NCBI RefSeq assembly: GCF_900143255.1 | Contig: NZ_FRDI01000016.1 | Coordinates: forward strand, 1 to 64,000 | Reading direction: 5' to 3' | Source: Desulfovibrio litoralis DSM 11393 | GTDB taxonomy: Bacteria; Desulfobacterota; Desulfovibrionia; Desulfovibrionales; Desulfovibrionaceae | Length of the DNA stretch: 64,000 bases | Part shown: one piece after another, positions 52,970 to 62,415 of the stretch | Layout of the letters: each line of letters begins with the position of its first letter | How positions within the stretch are numbered: position 1 is the stretch's first letter | The notes under the pieces: model-generated | What the model was told of the DNA's origin: nothing | What the model saw: only the letters and a program-made list of their open reading frames with translations | Database searches by the model: none | Made by a program: the position numbers and the translations under genes

Positions 52970-54598
52970 TTGAGTTCAAACAATCAATTTAATAACGGTT
53001 CTAATTCTTTTGAATCCTCAGATTCTAAAAATGTTGCTTCCAATAAAATCAAATTAGCAACAAAATCGCCACACGCATCTTATTTTATGCCTATGCTACA
53101 AAACTTTGCCAAGCGTAACGAGCTAAACGAAGTTTTAAAAAATCGCGTAAGTAAATCTTGCGAACTTTTAGACAATAATGTCAAACTCTATTCCAATGGT
53201 TTTGAAAAAATACACCACGCTACGGATATTTTACAATATAGCGATAAAACAGACGAAGAGCTTCAAAACTTAGAAACTGTTTTTGTGTGTGCCGGGCGTA
53301 TAATTTCTAATCGCTTAATGGGTAAAGTTGCCTTTTTTAACTTACTTGATATTACCGGAAAAATTCAGTGTTACGTTGCCAGAGATATTCTTGGCGAAGA
53401 ACAATACGCCACCTTTAAAAAACTTGATATAGGTGATATTGTCGGAGTTAAAGGGCGTTTATTTCGTACAAAAGCCGGAGAATTAACCCTTGAATGTTCT
53501 GAATTAACTTTGCTTACTCGTTCTATGCGTCCCCTTCCCGATAAGTGGAGCGGACTCAAAGACGTTGAAACTCGCTATCGTCAACGTTACGTTGACCTTA
53601 TTTCTACTCCTCGAACGAGAGAAATCTTTAATAAACGTAGCCAAATAGTCAAAGAATTTAGAAACTTTATGGAGTCTAAAGGATTTTTGGAAGTAGAAAC
53701 CCCAATGATGCAATCCGTTCCGGGTGGTGCAACCGCACGTCCTTTCAAGACACACCATAATGCCCTTGATATGCAACTTTATATGCGCATTGCCCCTGAG
53801 TTATATTTAAAAAGACTCTTGGTAGGCGGTTTTGAAAAGGTTTTTGAAATAAATAGAAACTTCCGCAATGAAGGCGTTTCGGTTAGACATAACCCGGAAT
53901 TTACTATGTGTGAGTTTTACTGGGCGTATGCAACTTACCTTGATTTAATGGATATAACCGAAGAGCTTTTTTCTTATATTGCCGAAAAAGTTTGCGGAAC
54001 AACGCAAATCACATACCAAGGACATGAAATAGATCTTGGAATAGGAAAATGGACACGCATGACTTTTTATGACTCTTTAGAAATAATCGGTGGTCATAAA
54101 AAAGAATTTTATACAAACCATGAGGCATTGGTAAACTTTATCAAGAGTCGTGGTGAAAAAGCCGTAAAAGATGAAAAAATCGGAAAGTTACAGGCAAAAC
54201 TCTTTGACCTAGACGTTGAACCAAAACTTATTACGCCCCACTTTATATATCACTATCCAACTGAAATATCTCCTTTATCTCGCAGAAATGAAGAAGACCC
54301 TAGCGTTACTGATCGTTTTGAACTCTTTATTGCCGGGCGTGAAATTGCCAACGCCTTTTCTGAGTTAAACGACCCGGTTGACCAAAGGGTACGCTTTGAA
54401 GAACAAGTTGCCGAAAAAAAAGCCGGAGACGACGAAGCCCACCCAATGGACGAAGATTACTTAAGAGCCTTGGAATACGGAATGCCTCCTGCTGCCGGCG
54501 AAGGAATTGGTATAGATCGCTTGGTTATGCTTTTAACCGACTCGGCTTCTATCAGAGAAGTTATTTTATTTCCGCTATTGAAAAATGAAATTTTGTAA
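52970..54598 (+). CDS. lysS: Lysyl-tRNA synthetase, class II
   Basis: 542 residues from a TTG at 52970, chosen because GGGAG lies 6 bases upstream; an ATG 24 bp earlier has no such site. A Ser/Asn-rich lead of about 45 residues makes it longer than typical (about 500). The OB-fold anticodon domain (VFVCAGRIISNRLMGKVAFF) is followed by class II motifs: motif 2 NRNFRNEGVSVRHNPEFT, and motif 3 AAGEGIGIDRLVMLLTD near the end. It charges tRNA-Lys. lolC follows 56 bp later, the order I expect of Desulfovibrio. Confidence 0.95.
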   Translation: MSSNNQFNNGSNSFESSDSKNVASNKIKLATKSPHASYFMPMLQNFAKRNELNEVLKNRVSKSCELLDNNVKLYSNGFEKIHHATDILQYSDKTDEELQNLETVFVCAGRIISNRLMGKVAFFNLLDITGKIQCYVARDILGEEQYATFKKLDIGDIVGVKGRLFRTKAGELTLECSELTLLTRSMRPLPDKWSGLKDVETRYRQRYVDLISTPRTREIFNKRSQIVKEFRNFMESKGFLEVETPMMQSVPGGATARPFKTHHNALDMQLYMRIAPELYLKRLLVGGFEKVFEINRNFRNEGVSVRHNPEFTMCEFYWAYATYLDLMDITEELFSYIAEKVCGTTQITYQGHEIDLGIGKWTRMTFYDSLEIIGGHKKEFYTNHEALVNFIKSRGEKAVKDEKIGKLQAKLFDLDVEPKLITPHFIYHYPTEISPLSRRNEEDPSVTDRFELFIAGREIANAFSELNDPVDQRVRFEEQVAEKKAGDDEAHPMDEDYLRALEYGMPPAAGEGIGIDRLVMLLTDSASIREVILFPLLKNEIL

Positions 54599-54654
54599 CA
54601 ACTTGTACTCATCGGGAAAACAAATGAAAAACCATCTAAAAACAAGAGATTATA

Positions 54655-55920
54655 ATGTCATTTGTTAATTTTGTGGCATTACGTTATTTATCTGCTTTAA
54701 AACGCAGAAGTTTTATTTCAATTATTTCGGCGTTTTCTATCGCCGGAGTTTCTATCGGGGTTGCCTCTCTTATTATTGTTATGGGAGTTATGACAGGGTT
54801 TACCACTGATTTACGCAATAAAATACTTGGGGCAAATGCTCATATTTTAGTTTTTTCTCATGCCGGAAACATCACAGATTATAATGATGCCATAGATATA
54901 GTAGAAAATGTCCAAGGTGTCGCCGGAGTAACTCCGTTTATTTATTCAGAGGTAATGATTTCCGCCCACGGCTCGGTAAAAGGCTTGGCTTTAAGAGGAA
55001 TAGATCCTAAAGGTGCCGGTAAAGTATTAAGTATTTTTCAATTGATGACGGAAGGAAGCCTAGAAGATTTAATTCCACCTGTTGAAAACGATAATGATAC
55101 AACAGCAAACCAAACCAAAAAAATTATTCCACGCATAATTATAGGCAAAGAATTGGCGAAAAGATTAAGTATTGGCGTTGGTAGCAGAGTTTCTTTATTA
55201 TCGCCGAGTGGCAATAAAAATGCCGCCGGTTTTCAACCTAAAATTGCCCCTTTTGAAATAGCCGGAATTTTTTCAACCGGTATGATAGAATACGACGTTT
55301 CCATGGCGTTTATCTCGCTTGAAAACGCCAGAGAACTCTTATCAGTTCCAGACAATCAGGTTTTTGGACTGGAAGTTTTGGCTGATAACGTTGATAAAGC
55401 TGATTTAGTCAGTCAAAACATCAACAAAGAGCTTAGTTCCCCTTTGTATTCTCGCCATTGGATGGATATGAACGGCAATCTTTTTGCTGCGTTACAACTT
55501 GAAAAAATGGCTATGGGCGTTATTTTAAGCCTAATTGTTTTAGTTGGTTCTTTTTCAATAGTTACCTCTTTAGTTATGTTAGTTATGGAAAAAAAGCGAG
55601 ATATAGCGATCTTAATGTCTATGGGTGCAACCAAACAAAATATGCGTAATATTTTTATGCTCCAAGGTATTATTATCGGGCTTATCGGTACCGTCTTAGG
55701 CAATATTCTTGGAATCGGTATAGCTTACGTCATAGAAAAATATCAACTGATCAAACTTCCCGAAGGTGCCTACCCCACCACCCACCTTACTATTTTGATC
55801 AACTACCCTGATGTGCTTATTATTTCAGGTTCAGCCATGTTAATTTGTTTTTTAGCGACCTTATACCCTTCCAAACAAGCCTCAAGCCTAAAACCTGTGG
55901 AGGCATTAAGACAAGAATGA
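54655..55920 (+). CDS. lolC: Lipoprotein-releasing ABC permease LolC/LolE
   Basis: 421 residues. A first membrane helix near residues 22-45 (ISAFSIAGVSIGVASLIIVM), a large periplasmic MacB-PCD-like domain (50-265), then three more helices in the C-terminal FtsX domain (GVILSLIVLVGSFSIVTSLV onward). It extracts lipoproteins from the inner membrane with LolD. A single permease gene suggests a LolF-like homodimer. It overlaps lolD by ATGA. Confidence 0.92.
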   Translation: MSFVNFVALRYLSALKRRSFISIISAFSIAGVSIGVASLIIVMGVMTGFTTDLRNKILGANAHILVFSHAGNITDYNDAIDIVENVQGVAGVTPFIYSEVMISAHGSVKGLALRGIDPKGAGKVLSIFQLMTEGSLEDLIPPVENDNDTTANQTKKIIPRIIIGKELAKRLSIGVGSRVSLLSPSGNKNAAGFQPKIAPFEIAGIFSTGMIEYDVSMAFISLENARELLSVPDNQVFGLEVLADNVDKADLVSQNINKELSSPLYSRHWMDMNGNLFAALQLEKMAMGVILSLIVLVGSFSIVTSLVMLVMEKKRDIAILMSMGATKQNMRNIFMLQGIIIGLIGTVLGNILGIGIAYVIEKYQLIKLPEGAYPTTHLTILINYPDVLIISGSAMLICFLATLYPSKQASSLKPVEALRQE

Positions 55921-56600
55921 TTAATAACACAACAGAACTTTATAGATTGGAACAGGTCAGTAAAAGCTATGCCGGTCCATCAGAAAAAATAAGAATTCTT
56001 GAAAATATTGACTTATCCATTCAACAAGGAGAAAGTATTGCCATTGTTGGTGCATCAGGTTCTGGAAAATCTACTTTGTTACATATTTTAGGTTCACTCG
56101 ACAACCCAAGTTCAGGCAAAGTATATTTTCAAGGAAAAGACTTAAATATGCTTTCTTCCAATGAACAAGCCTCTATACGCAATAAAAATATCGGATTTGT
56201 TTTTCAGTTTCACCACCTTTTACCTGAGTTTAATACGCTTGAAAACGTAGCCATGCAGGCATTAATCGGAGGAATGAACATAAATAAAGCCAAAGCCTTG
56301 GCAAAAGAAGCCTTAGAGTTGGTCGGGCTTGAACACAGGCTAACTCATAACGTAACAACCCTCTCAGGCGGAGAACGCCAAAGAGCGGCAATCGCCAGGG
56401 CAATTTTATTAAAACCAAAAGTTTTATTGGCAGATGAACCTACGGGAAACTTAGATATAGAAACCGGTGGCCATATTGCAAAGTTATTATTGAAATTAAA
56501 TGAAAAAATAGGTATGACTCTAATAGTTGTTACTCACAACCAAGAACTAGCGGTGCTTATGCAACGTCATCTCGAAATGAAAAGTCGGAGATTAATATGA
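55917..56600 (+). CDS. lolD: Lipoprotein-releasing ABC ATPase LolD
   Basis: 227 residues from the ATG at 55917, within the ATGA overlap with lolC. Walker A GASGSGKST near residue 43, Q-loop VFQFHHLLPEFNTLENV, signature LSGGERQRAAIARA, Walker B LLADEPTGNLD, switch His VVTHN. It energises lipoprotein release. It overlaps bamA by ATGA as well, so lolC, lolD and bamA are translationally coupled. Confidence 0.94.
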   Translation: MINNTTELYRLEQVSKSYAGPSEKIRILENIDLSIQQGESIAIVGASGSGKSTLLHILGSLDNPSSGKVYFQGKDLNMLSSNEQASIRNKNIGFVFQFHHLLPEFNTLENVAMQALIGGMNINKAKALAKEALELVGLEHRLTHNVTTLSGGERQRAAIARAILLKPKVLLADEPTGNLDIETGGHIAKLLLKLNEKIGMTLIVVTHNQELAVLMQRHLEMKSRRLI

Positions 56601-59314
56601 AAACCAAGTTAACAGCCAAAAAAGTTTTTCTTTTGAGTTGGCTCATCGTTCTGGCATTACCGTTTTTATTTCACGGTAAAGATAACAGTGTGCTTGCTCA
56701 GGCTAAAAGACAAGCAAGAGCACCAATCATTATGATGGTGCCGTTTCAAATCAATGCCGGTGCAGAATTTGAAAATCTAGATATGGAAATTCCAAATATG
56801 TTGGAAGAACGTCTGGCTATGAAAGGTTTTAAGGTTATTCCCGTCGGAACAACCGTAGAGCTTTTACAAAAAATGAATATTAAATCTTTAGATATTAATA
56901 CGGTAAAACGCTTAGCCAATCAAGCAAAAGCAGATGCCGCCGTTTACGGAAGTTTTAGTGCCATAGGCTCAAATTTCAGTATAGATGCACGTTTAGTGAG
57001 TGCAAACCCCAATATCAACAGTAAACCGCTCTTTGTAGAAAGAAGCGGAGATAAAAATGTTTTAAACGCAGTTGATGAACTTTCCGGAAAAGTTATGTCT
57101 ACTTTAGTCAGCAAAGAAACAATTGCAGGCGTAGAAGTAAGAGGAACAAAAGCGATTGACCCCGAAGTCGTTTTAATGCGTATTAATTCTCGCAGGGGAG
57201 ACGCCGTTGACCCGGCCGCTATTGACCGTGAAGTTAAAAAAATATGGGATCTTGGATATTTCAGTGATGTTTCCGTAAATATAGAATCACGCTCTGACGG
57301 GCATTATCTTGTTTATACTGTTAAAGAAAAACCTCGCCTCGAATCAATTAATATTACAGGTACTTCAGAAATAGACCAAGAAGATGTCAGCTCAGCTATG
57401 ACCAGTCGCCAAGGTTCAGTATTAAACGACAAAGTTCTGGCAGACGATTTACGCAAAATCAGAGAACTATATCATAAAAAAGGATTTTATCTTGTTGAAA
57501 TAAAACAAAGTATGCAAGATACCAAAGATGGCGGAGTTATCTTAAACCTCGCTATAACTGAAGGGAAACGCCTCTATATTAAAGAAATTAAAATAGAAGG
57601 TGCTAAAGAAATGTCAGAGGGCGATATAAAATCAGAACTGGCTTTATCAGAACGCTCGATTATTTCTTGGATCACAGGAACAGGTATTTTAAAAGAAGAA
57701 ATGCTTGAAAGAGACTCTTCGGCTATTGGATCTTTTTATTTGGATCATGGATTTTTAGACGTTATTGTAAAACCCGCAACGGTTGAATATAAAGAAGACG
57801 GTATTATTGTTACCTTTACGGTTATCGAAGGTTCTCGTTATAAACTTGGTGATATTAAGTTTGCCGGAGACCTGATTGATACCGATGAAAAAATTCGCTC
57901 TATCTTAACCCTTGATAAAATGGCAAAAGATAAAGATTATTTTAACCTTTCCGTAATGCAAGAAGATAGCAAGAAAATCAGCGACTTATACGCAGATTAC
58001 GGTTATGCCTTTGCTGAAGCATACGGTAGCCCTAAACCAAGAGGCGAAGAGCATATTGTTGATGTAACATATCATATTACAAAAAATAATAAGGTTTATG
58101 TACGCCGTGTTGTTTTAGACGGTAATACCAGAACCCGTGATAACGTTATTTTAAGAGAAATGCGTTTAACTGACGATTCTCAATTTAGCGGAAAAGAATT
58201 ACGTCGTAGTATGGACAGATTAAACAACCTCGGCTTCTTTGAAATTGCCGAATCAGAAATTATACCAACGGGTAACCCAAACGAAGTCGACTTAAAGGTT
58301 AAAGTAAAAGAAAAACCAACCGGAGCCTTAATTGGTGGTGTGGGTTATTCAACCTTCTCTTCTTTCGGGGTATCTGCCACAATTATGGAAAGAAACCTCT
58401 GGGGAAAAGGTTATGCACTCTCTCTCCAAGCTCTTTTCTCAGGAAGACGCAGTGCTTATACTGCCAACTTTGTTAACCCAAGACTATATGATACTGAAAT
58501 AGGAATGTCCCTTGCCGGATATAAATCAAGAGATGACTTTTACGACTATAAAAAAGATACTACTGGTGCCGGCATAACCTTTATGCGTCCGATCGGAGAA
58601 TATAGTGCCGTCAGCATTGGCTACCGCCTTGATCAGTATAGAATCTTTGAAGTTGAAGATGATTCTTCATGGTTAATTCGCAAATATAAAGGCAATAATA
58701 TTGCCAGTGTCGGAAGTATCGGCTTTGCAAGAGATACTACCAACAAAATGAACCCCACAACAGGTACTATTAACTCAGTCAGCTTAGATTACGGTGGCGG
58801 TTTCTTGGGCGGTTCCGATGACTTTATAGGTGTTAGAGCTGAAAACCAAATATACTATAAACTAGCCGAAAGACACTTATTACACAGCAAACTGCAAGGT
58901 AGAGCCTTATTTAAAAACGGAAACGAAGAAGTTCCTATCTTTGAACGTTTCTGGATGGGCGGAATAGATACCGTACGCGGTTATAACGCACGAGACATTA
59001 TTCCGGTTGACCCTAAAACCGGCGATTACCTCGGTGGAACAAGAATGGCGGTCTTAAACCTTGAATATATCTGGAGATTAAGTACCGAACTTGGTGTAAA
59101 CCTCGTACCTTTCTTTGATATGGGTGTAAACTACGCCGATGATATAGACGATTTCTCATGGAATAACGAACTCAAAAAATCTACAGGTTTAGAGTTGCGT
59201 TGGCGTTCTCCGATGGGCGATTTACGATTCTCATACGGTATTCCGCTTGATGAAAATCGTGATGGTTCAAGATCAAGCGGACGCTTTGAATTCTCAATGG
59301 GTCAATTCTTTTAA
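56597..59314 (+). CDS. bamA: Outer-membrane protein assembly factor BamA with an extra N-terminal domain
   Basis: 905 residues. Signal peptide to about residue 36. Residues about 40-175 form an extra alpha/beta domain (IIMMVPFQINAGAEFENLDM, then AKADAAVYGSFSAIGSNFSI) like TolB-N/CsgG-type folds. Five POTRA domains follow from about 180 (VEVRGTKAIDPEVVLMRINSR) to 580. The 16-strand barrel runs from GVGYSTFSSFGVSATIMERN to the terminal Phe of FEFSMGQFF. It inserts beta-barrel proteins. The conserved barrel motif VRGY (DTVRGYNARD) is present. A strong terminator follows. Confidence 0.93.
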   Translation: MKTKLTAKKVFLLSWLIVLALPFLFHGKDNSVLAQAKRQARAPIIMMVPFQINAGAEFENLDMEIPNMLEERLAMKGFKVIPVGTTVELLQKMNIKSLDINTVKRLANQAKADAAVYGSFSAIGSNFSIDARLVSANPNINSKPLFVERSGDKNVLNAVDELSGKVMSTLVSKETIAGVEVRGTKAIDPEVVLMRINSRRGDAVDPAAIDREVKKIWDLGYFSDVSVNIESRSDGHYLVYTVKEKPRLESINITGTSEIDQEDVSSAMTSRQGSVLNDKVLADDLRKIRELYHKKGFYLVEIKQSMQDTKDGGVILNLAITEGKRLYIKEIKIEGAKEMSEGDIKSELALSERSIISWITGTGILKEEMLERDSSAIGSFYLDHGFLDVIVKPATVEYKEDGIIVTFTVIEGSRYKLGDIKFAGDLIDTDEKIRSILTLDKMAKDKDYFNLSVMQEDSKKISDLYADYGYAFAEAYGSPKPRGEEHIVDVTYHITKNNKVYVRRVVLDGNTRTRDNVILREMRLTDDSQFSGKELRRSMDRLNNLGFFEIAESEIIPTGNPNEVDLKVKVKEKPTGALIGGVGYSTFSSFGVSATIMERNLWGKGYALSLQALFSGRRSAYTANFVNPRLYDTEIGMSLAGYKSRDDFYDYKKDTTGAGITFMRPIGEYSAVSIGYRLDQYRIFEVEDDSSWLIRKYKGNNIASVGSIGFARDTTNKMNPTTGTINSVSLDYGGGFLGGSDDFIGVRAENQIYYKLAERHLLHSKLQGRALFKNGNEEVPIFERFWMGGIDTVRGYNARDIIPVDPKTGDYLGGTRMAVLNLEYIWRLSTELGVNLVPFFDMGVNYADDIDDFSWNNELKKSTGLELRWRSPMGDLRFSYGIPLDENRDGSRSSGRFEFSMGQFF

Positions 59315-59337
59315 CCTCAAACCCACAACACAAAACA

Positions 59338-59377
59338 AAACCCACTATCAAAGCGATTTGACAGTGGGTTTTTTTAT
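59338..59377 (+). terminator. Terminator after bamA
   Basis: AAACCCACTATCAAA and TTTGACAGTGGGTTT form a 15-bp stem with one mismatch around GCGA, followed by a run of T residues. It ends the lysS-lolC-lolD-bamA transcript. Confidence 0.92.
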
Positions 59378-59397
59378 TAAGCAAATAAAACAAAATA

Positions 59398-59476
59398 AGA
59401 CCATTACAAAACTCTGTTTTGCGTGTTTTTTTCATAGTTTTATGCTCTCTATACACATAGCATAAAATGTCTTAAA
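59398..59476 (-). repeat. Truncated copy of the dispersed AGACCATTG element
   Basis: AGACCATTACAAAACTCTG, then the GTTTTATGCTCTCTATACAC/CATAGCATAAAATG hairpin and CTTAAATCTC, follow the consensus. The other terminal repeat is not found. It lies 20 bp past the bamA terminator. The remaining 281 bp to the next gene show no recognisable structure. Confidence 0.7.
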
Positions 59477-59757
59477 TCTCAAAAAAGCACGAACAAAGAA
59501 GGCACAATAGAGCGTTGTAATAATTTCACATACAGTGTCTTAAAATTTTTTAGACTTTTTAATGACAGAAATTAAGATTCATGATATATAGACTCAACAT
59601 TGATGTTAATTCAATATGTTAACTTGGAAATTATTTGATCTTTTAATTAATATGAACACACTTAAAATATATTATAATATTACCCAACTAACCAATAAAA
59701 AATGCTGTTTACCTAAAGCAGAATTTAGCATTAAGTATCTTTAGCCAGAGAGTTTTT

Positions 59758-61104
59758 GTGAAATATAAACGATATAATAGAAAAAACAGTACTAACAAAG
59801 TATATATCTTTCTTTTTCTCCTCATTCTACTTAACGGAGTATTAGCTTATTTTTTGTGGGAATTTATCAACAAAAATCAAGAAACCACCTCCAATACTGA
59901 AGAAATTACACTCCAAGATTCTGAAACTTCTGAAGAAAATATACCCCAAACTCAACCAACCGTTAACGCGACAACAACACAACCGGAAAGCCAAGACGGA
60001 ACACATAGCGGAATAATCAACGCAGGCGACACCGCCTCTACACTATTACAAACATGGATGCCTGTGGCTGATGTAAACGCCATGGCAGAAGCCAGCAGGA
60101 AACTGTTCCCTTTACGCAGCCTTAAAGAAGGACACGCATATACTGTTTATGTCAACGATAATAGTGTTGAAAAATTTGAATATGAAATTGATGACTTAAA
60201 AAAATTAATCTTAACCAGAGATGGCGACAACGGCTTTTCCGCTCAAATAGAACAAATTCCTTACGAAATTTTATTGGAACGCATAGACGGCGTTATAGAC
60301 TCAAGTCTTTTTGAAGCTGTTGCGGATATAGGAGAATCTCCCAATTTAGCCGTCCGCATGGCGGATATCTTTGCTTGGGAAATTAACTTTGTTAAAGACC
60401 TGCGTCAGGGTGATAAGTTTAGCCTTTTGGTTGAAAAACTCTTTAAAGACGGAGAGTTTAAACGCTATGGAAAAATTTTATATGCAGAGTTTATTAACCA
60501 AGATAAACCTTATAAGGCCTTTGCTTATATCAATGAGAATGATTCCGTTACATATTTTACGGAAACAGGCGACAGCCTAAAACGTGCTTTTTTACAAGCT
60601 CCCTTGTCTTTTACTCGTATTTCTTCGGGTTTTACCAATCGTCGTTTACACCCTGTGTTTAAAGATTGGCGTTCTCACCCGGCAATTGATTATGCCGCAC
60701 CTTCGGGAACACCGGTAAAAACAGTCGGAAACGGGGTTGTTACCTTTGCCGGTTGGGGAAAAGGGGCAGGGAACTATATAGCAATAAAACATAGTAACGG
60801 CTATGAAACTATGTATTTACACCTTTCCGGTTTTGCCCAAGGTTTAAAAAAAGGAAATAAAGTCAGCCAAGGTGATGTTATAGGCTTTGTCGGCAGTACG
60901 GGCTACTCTACCGGTCCCCATTTAGATTTCAGAATGAAAAAAAATGGAACTTTTTTAAACCCGATTACCGCCTTAAACCCTCGTGGCGACTCTATCAGTA
61001 AAAAAGAATTGGCTGAGTTTAAAAAGATGGTTGATTATTACAAAGAGTTTGTAAACGATAAAAAAAGCCTGACGGAATATGTTCCGTATAAAGAAAAGTC
61101 TTAA
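59758..61104 (+). CDS. M23-family peptidase with OapA-like region
   Basis: 448 residues from a GTG with AGAGAG upstream. An N-terminal membrane anchor (residues 12-33) and an acidic Thr/Gln-rich linker come first. A LysM/OapA-like region (INAGDTASTLLQTWM near 80) follows, then a middle domain and the M23 domain from about 298. Metal motif HPAIDYAAPSGTPV near 307 is HxxxD; the late motif reads GPHLDFRM, so Asp stands in for the second His of HxH. It resembles MepM-type murein endopeptidases acting in the periplasm. Activity is probable, as HLDF forms occur in this family to my knowledge. Confidence 0.85.
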   Translation: MKYKRYNRKNSTNKVYIFLFLLILLNGVLAYFLWEFINKNQETTSNTEEITLQDSETSEENIPQTQPTVNATTTQPESQDGTHSGIINAGDTASTLLQTWMPVADVNAMAEASRKLFPLRSLKEGHAYTVYVNDNSVEKFEYEIDDLKKLILTRDGDNGFSAQIEQIPYEILLERIDGVIDSSLFEAVADIGESPNLAVRMADIFAWEINFVKDLRQGDKFSLLVEKLFKDGEFKRYGKILYAEFINQDKPYKAFAYINENDSVTYFTETGDSLKRAFLQAPLSFTRISSGFTNRRLHPVFKDWRSHPAIDYAAPSGTPVKTVGNGVVTFAGWGKGAGNYIAIKHSNGYETMYLHLSGFAQGLKKGNKVSQGDVIGFVGSTGYSTGPHLDFRMKKNGTFLNPITALNPRGDSISKKELAEFKKMVDYYKEFVNDKKSLTEYVPYKEKS

Positions 61105-61137
61105 AAAGCTTGGCTGTAGAAAACACACAACTTATTA

Positions 61138-61395
61138 GAGACTATTGCACAATAGGCTCAAAGTGGCTTTCGTCAGAAAGACACTCCAAAAACCACGAAT
61201 AAGGACTCTAGGCTGGCTTTGCCTGCCATGGAGATTGGGGGACTTGGGGGCTTCGGGGGAATCCCCCGAAACAAAGGGAAAATTTAATTTTCCTGTAAAA
61301 TGAGTGGTTTTTGTGACTTAAGACGTTTTATGCTATGTGCATACAGAGCATAAAACGATGACAAAAGCACGCAAAACAGAGTTTTGCAATGGTAT
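61138..61395 (+). mobile_element. MITE-like element, copy C (258 bp)
   Basis: Begins GAGACTATTGCACAATAG and ends TTTTGCAATGGTAT, flanked by the exact repeat TTATTA (61132-61137 and 61396-61401). It contains three hairpins: CTATTGCACAATAG, CGTTTTATGCT/AGCATAAAACG and GCAAAACAGAGTTTTGC, plus a GGGGGATTCCCC-type stem in the middle. It matches copy B along most of its length. It lies 33 bp after the M23 stop, in a 429-bp gap that otherwise holds no gene. Confidence 0.85.
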
Positions 61396-61533
61396 TTATT
61401 ATCAGAACATAAAAATATTATTCACTTTATCAAAAAAAGACTGGTTTTATTTTTAAACTCTATGTACATTACCGCATGAAAAAATATAATCTTAATCTTC
61501 AGAATATTTTTATATAAAAAAAATGGGGCTGAT

Positions 61534-62331
61534 ATGTTATTTTTAACTTCACTGGCTATTTTTTTGTTTTGTGGTGCTTTTGCCGGTATTTTGGCGGGGT
61601 TGTTTGGTGTTGGCGGCGGTATTGTAATTGTACCGTTGGTCAGTATGGTTTTGGTTTCTCAAGGTGTTACTCCTGATCATATTATGCACATTGCAATAGG
61701 TACTTCGCTCGCCAGCATTATGTTTACCTCAATTTCAAGCTTTATGTCTCATCATAAACGTGGGGCTGTTTTATGGAGTCTTGTTTTTACTATTGCCCCC
61801 GGAATTTTAATAGGAACTCTACTCGGTTCATATATAGCATCATATCTTTCACCAACTTTTTTAAAAACCTTTTTTGCAATTTTCTTGTTATATGTTGCGA
61901 CTCAAATGTTGCTTAATTTTAAACCCAAAGGTGAAAGAACCCTACCTAAGATGATAGGCACAAGCCTTATCGGCGGTTTAATCGGGGTTGTTTCAAGCCT
62001 TGTCGGAATTGGCGGCGGAACTTTATCCGTACCTTTTATGCTTTGGTGTAATATTCCAATGCCAAAAGCTGTTGGAACCTCAGCCGCAATTGGCTTTCCT
62101 ATAGCCGTCTCCGGTGCTTTGGGTTATGTTTTAACGGGTTTAAGTGTTTCTGATTTACCTCCTTATAGCTTTGGATATGTTTATATCCCGGCTTTATTGG
62201 GACTAGTCGCAACAAGTATGCTGACTGCTCCAATCGGTGTAAAACTGGCACACAGTTTACCCGTTCCCAAATTGAAAAAAATGTTTTCTATTTTATTATA
62301 TATAATGGCAATTAAAATGCTTTTCTTTTAA
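61534..62331 (+). CDS. TauE/SafE-family anion permease
   Basis: 265 residues, about eight membrane helices in two similar halves. Each half has the family motif: FGVGGGIVIVPLVSM near residue 24 and VGIGGGTLSVPFML near 158. Members export sulfite, sulfoacetate or related C2 sulfonate products, or import sulfonates. In a presumed sulfite-handling anaerobe a sulfite or sulfonate role is reasonable, but there are no neighbouring sulfur genes to support it. Confidence 0.88.
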   Translation: MLFLTSLAIFLFCGAFAGILAGLFGVGGGIVIVPLVSMVLVSQGVTPDHIMHIAIGTSLASIMFTSISSFMSHHKRGAVLWSLVFTIAPGILIGTLLGSYIASYLSPTFLKTFFAIFLLYVATQMLLNFKPKGERTLPKMIGTSLIGGLIGVVSSLVGIGGGTLSVPFMLWCNIPMPKAVGTSAAIGFPIAVSGALGYVLTGLSVSDLPPYSFGYVYIPALLGLVATSMLTAPIGVKLAHSLPVPKLKKMFSILLYIMAIKMLFF

Positions 62332-62415
62332 TCTTATCTATTGTCAAAAAAACATCATTAACCCCAAAGACAAACTCTTTATTTTTGTCTTGAACATTAT
62401 CAATTATATATTATT

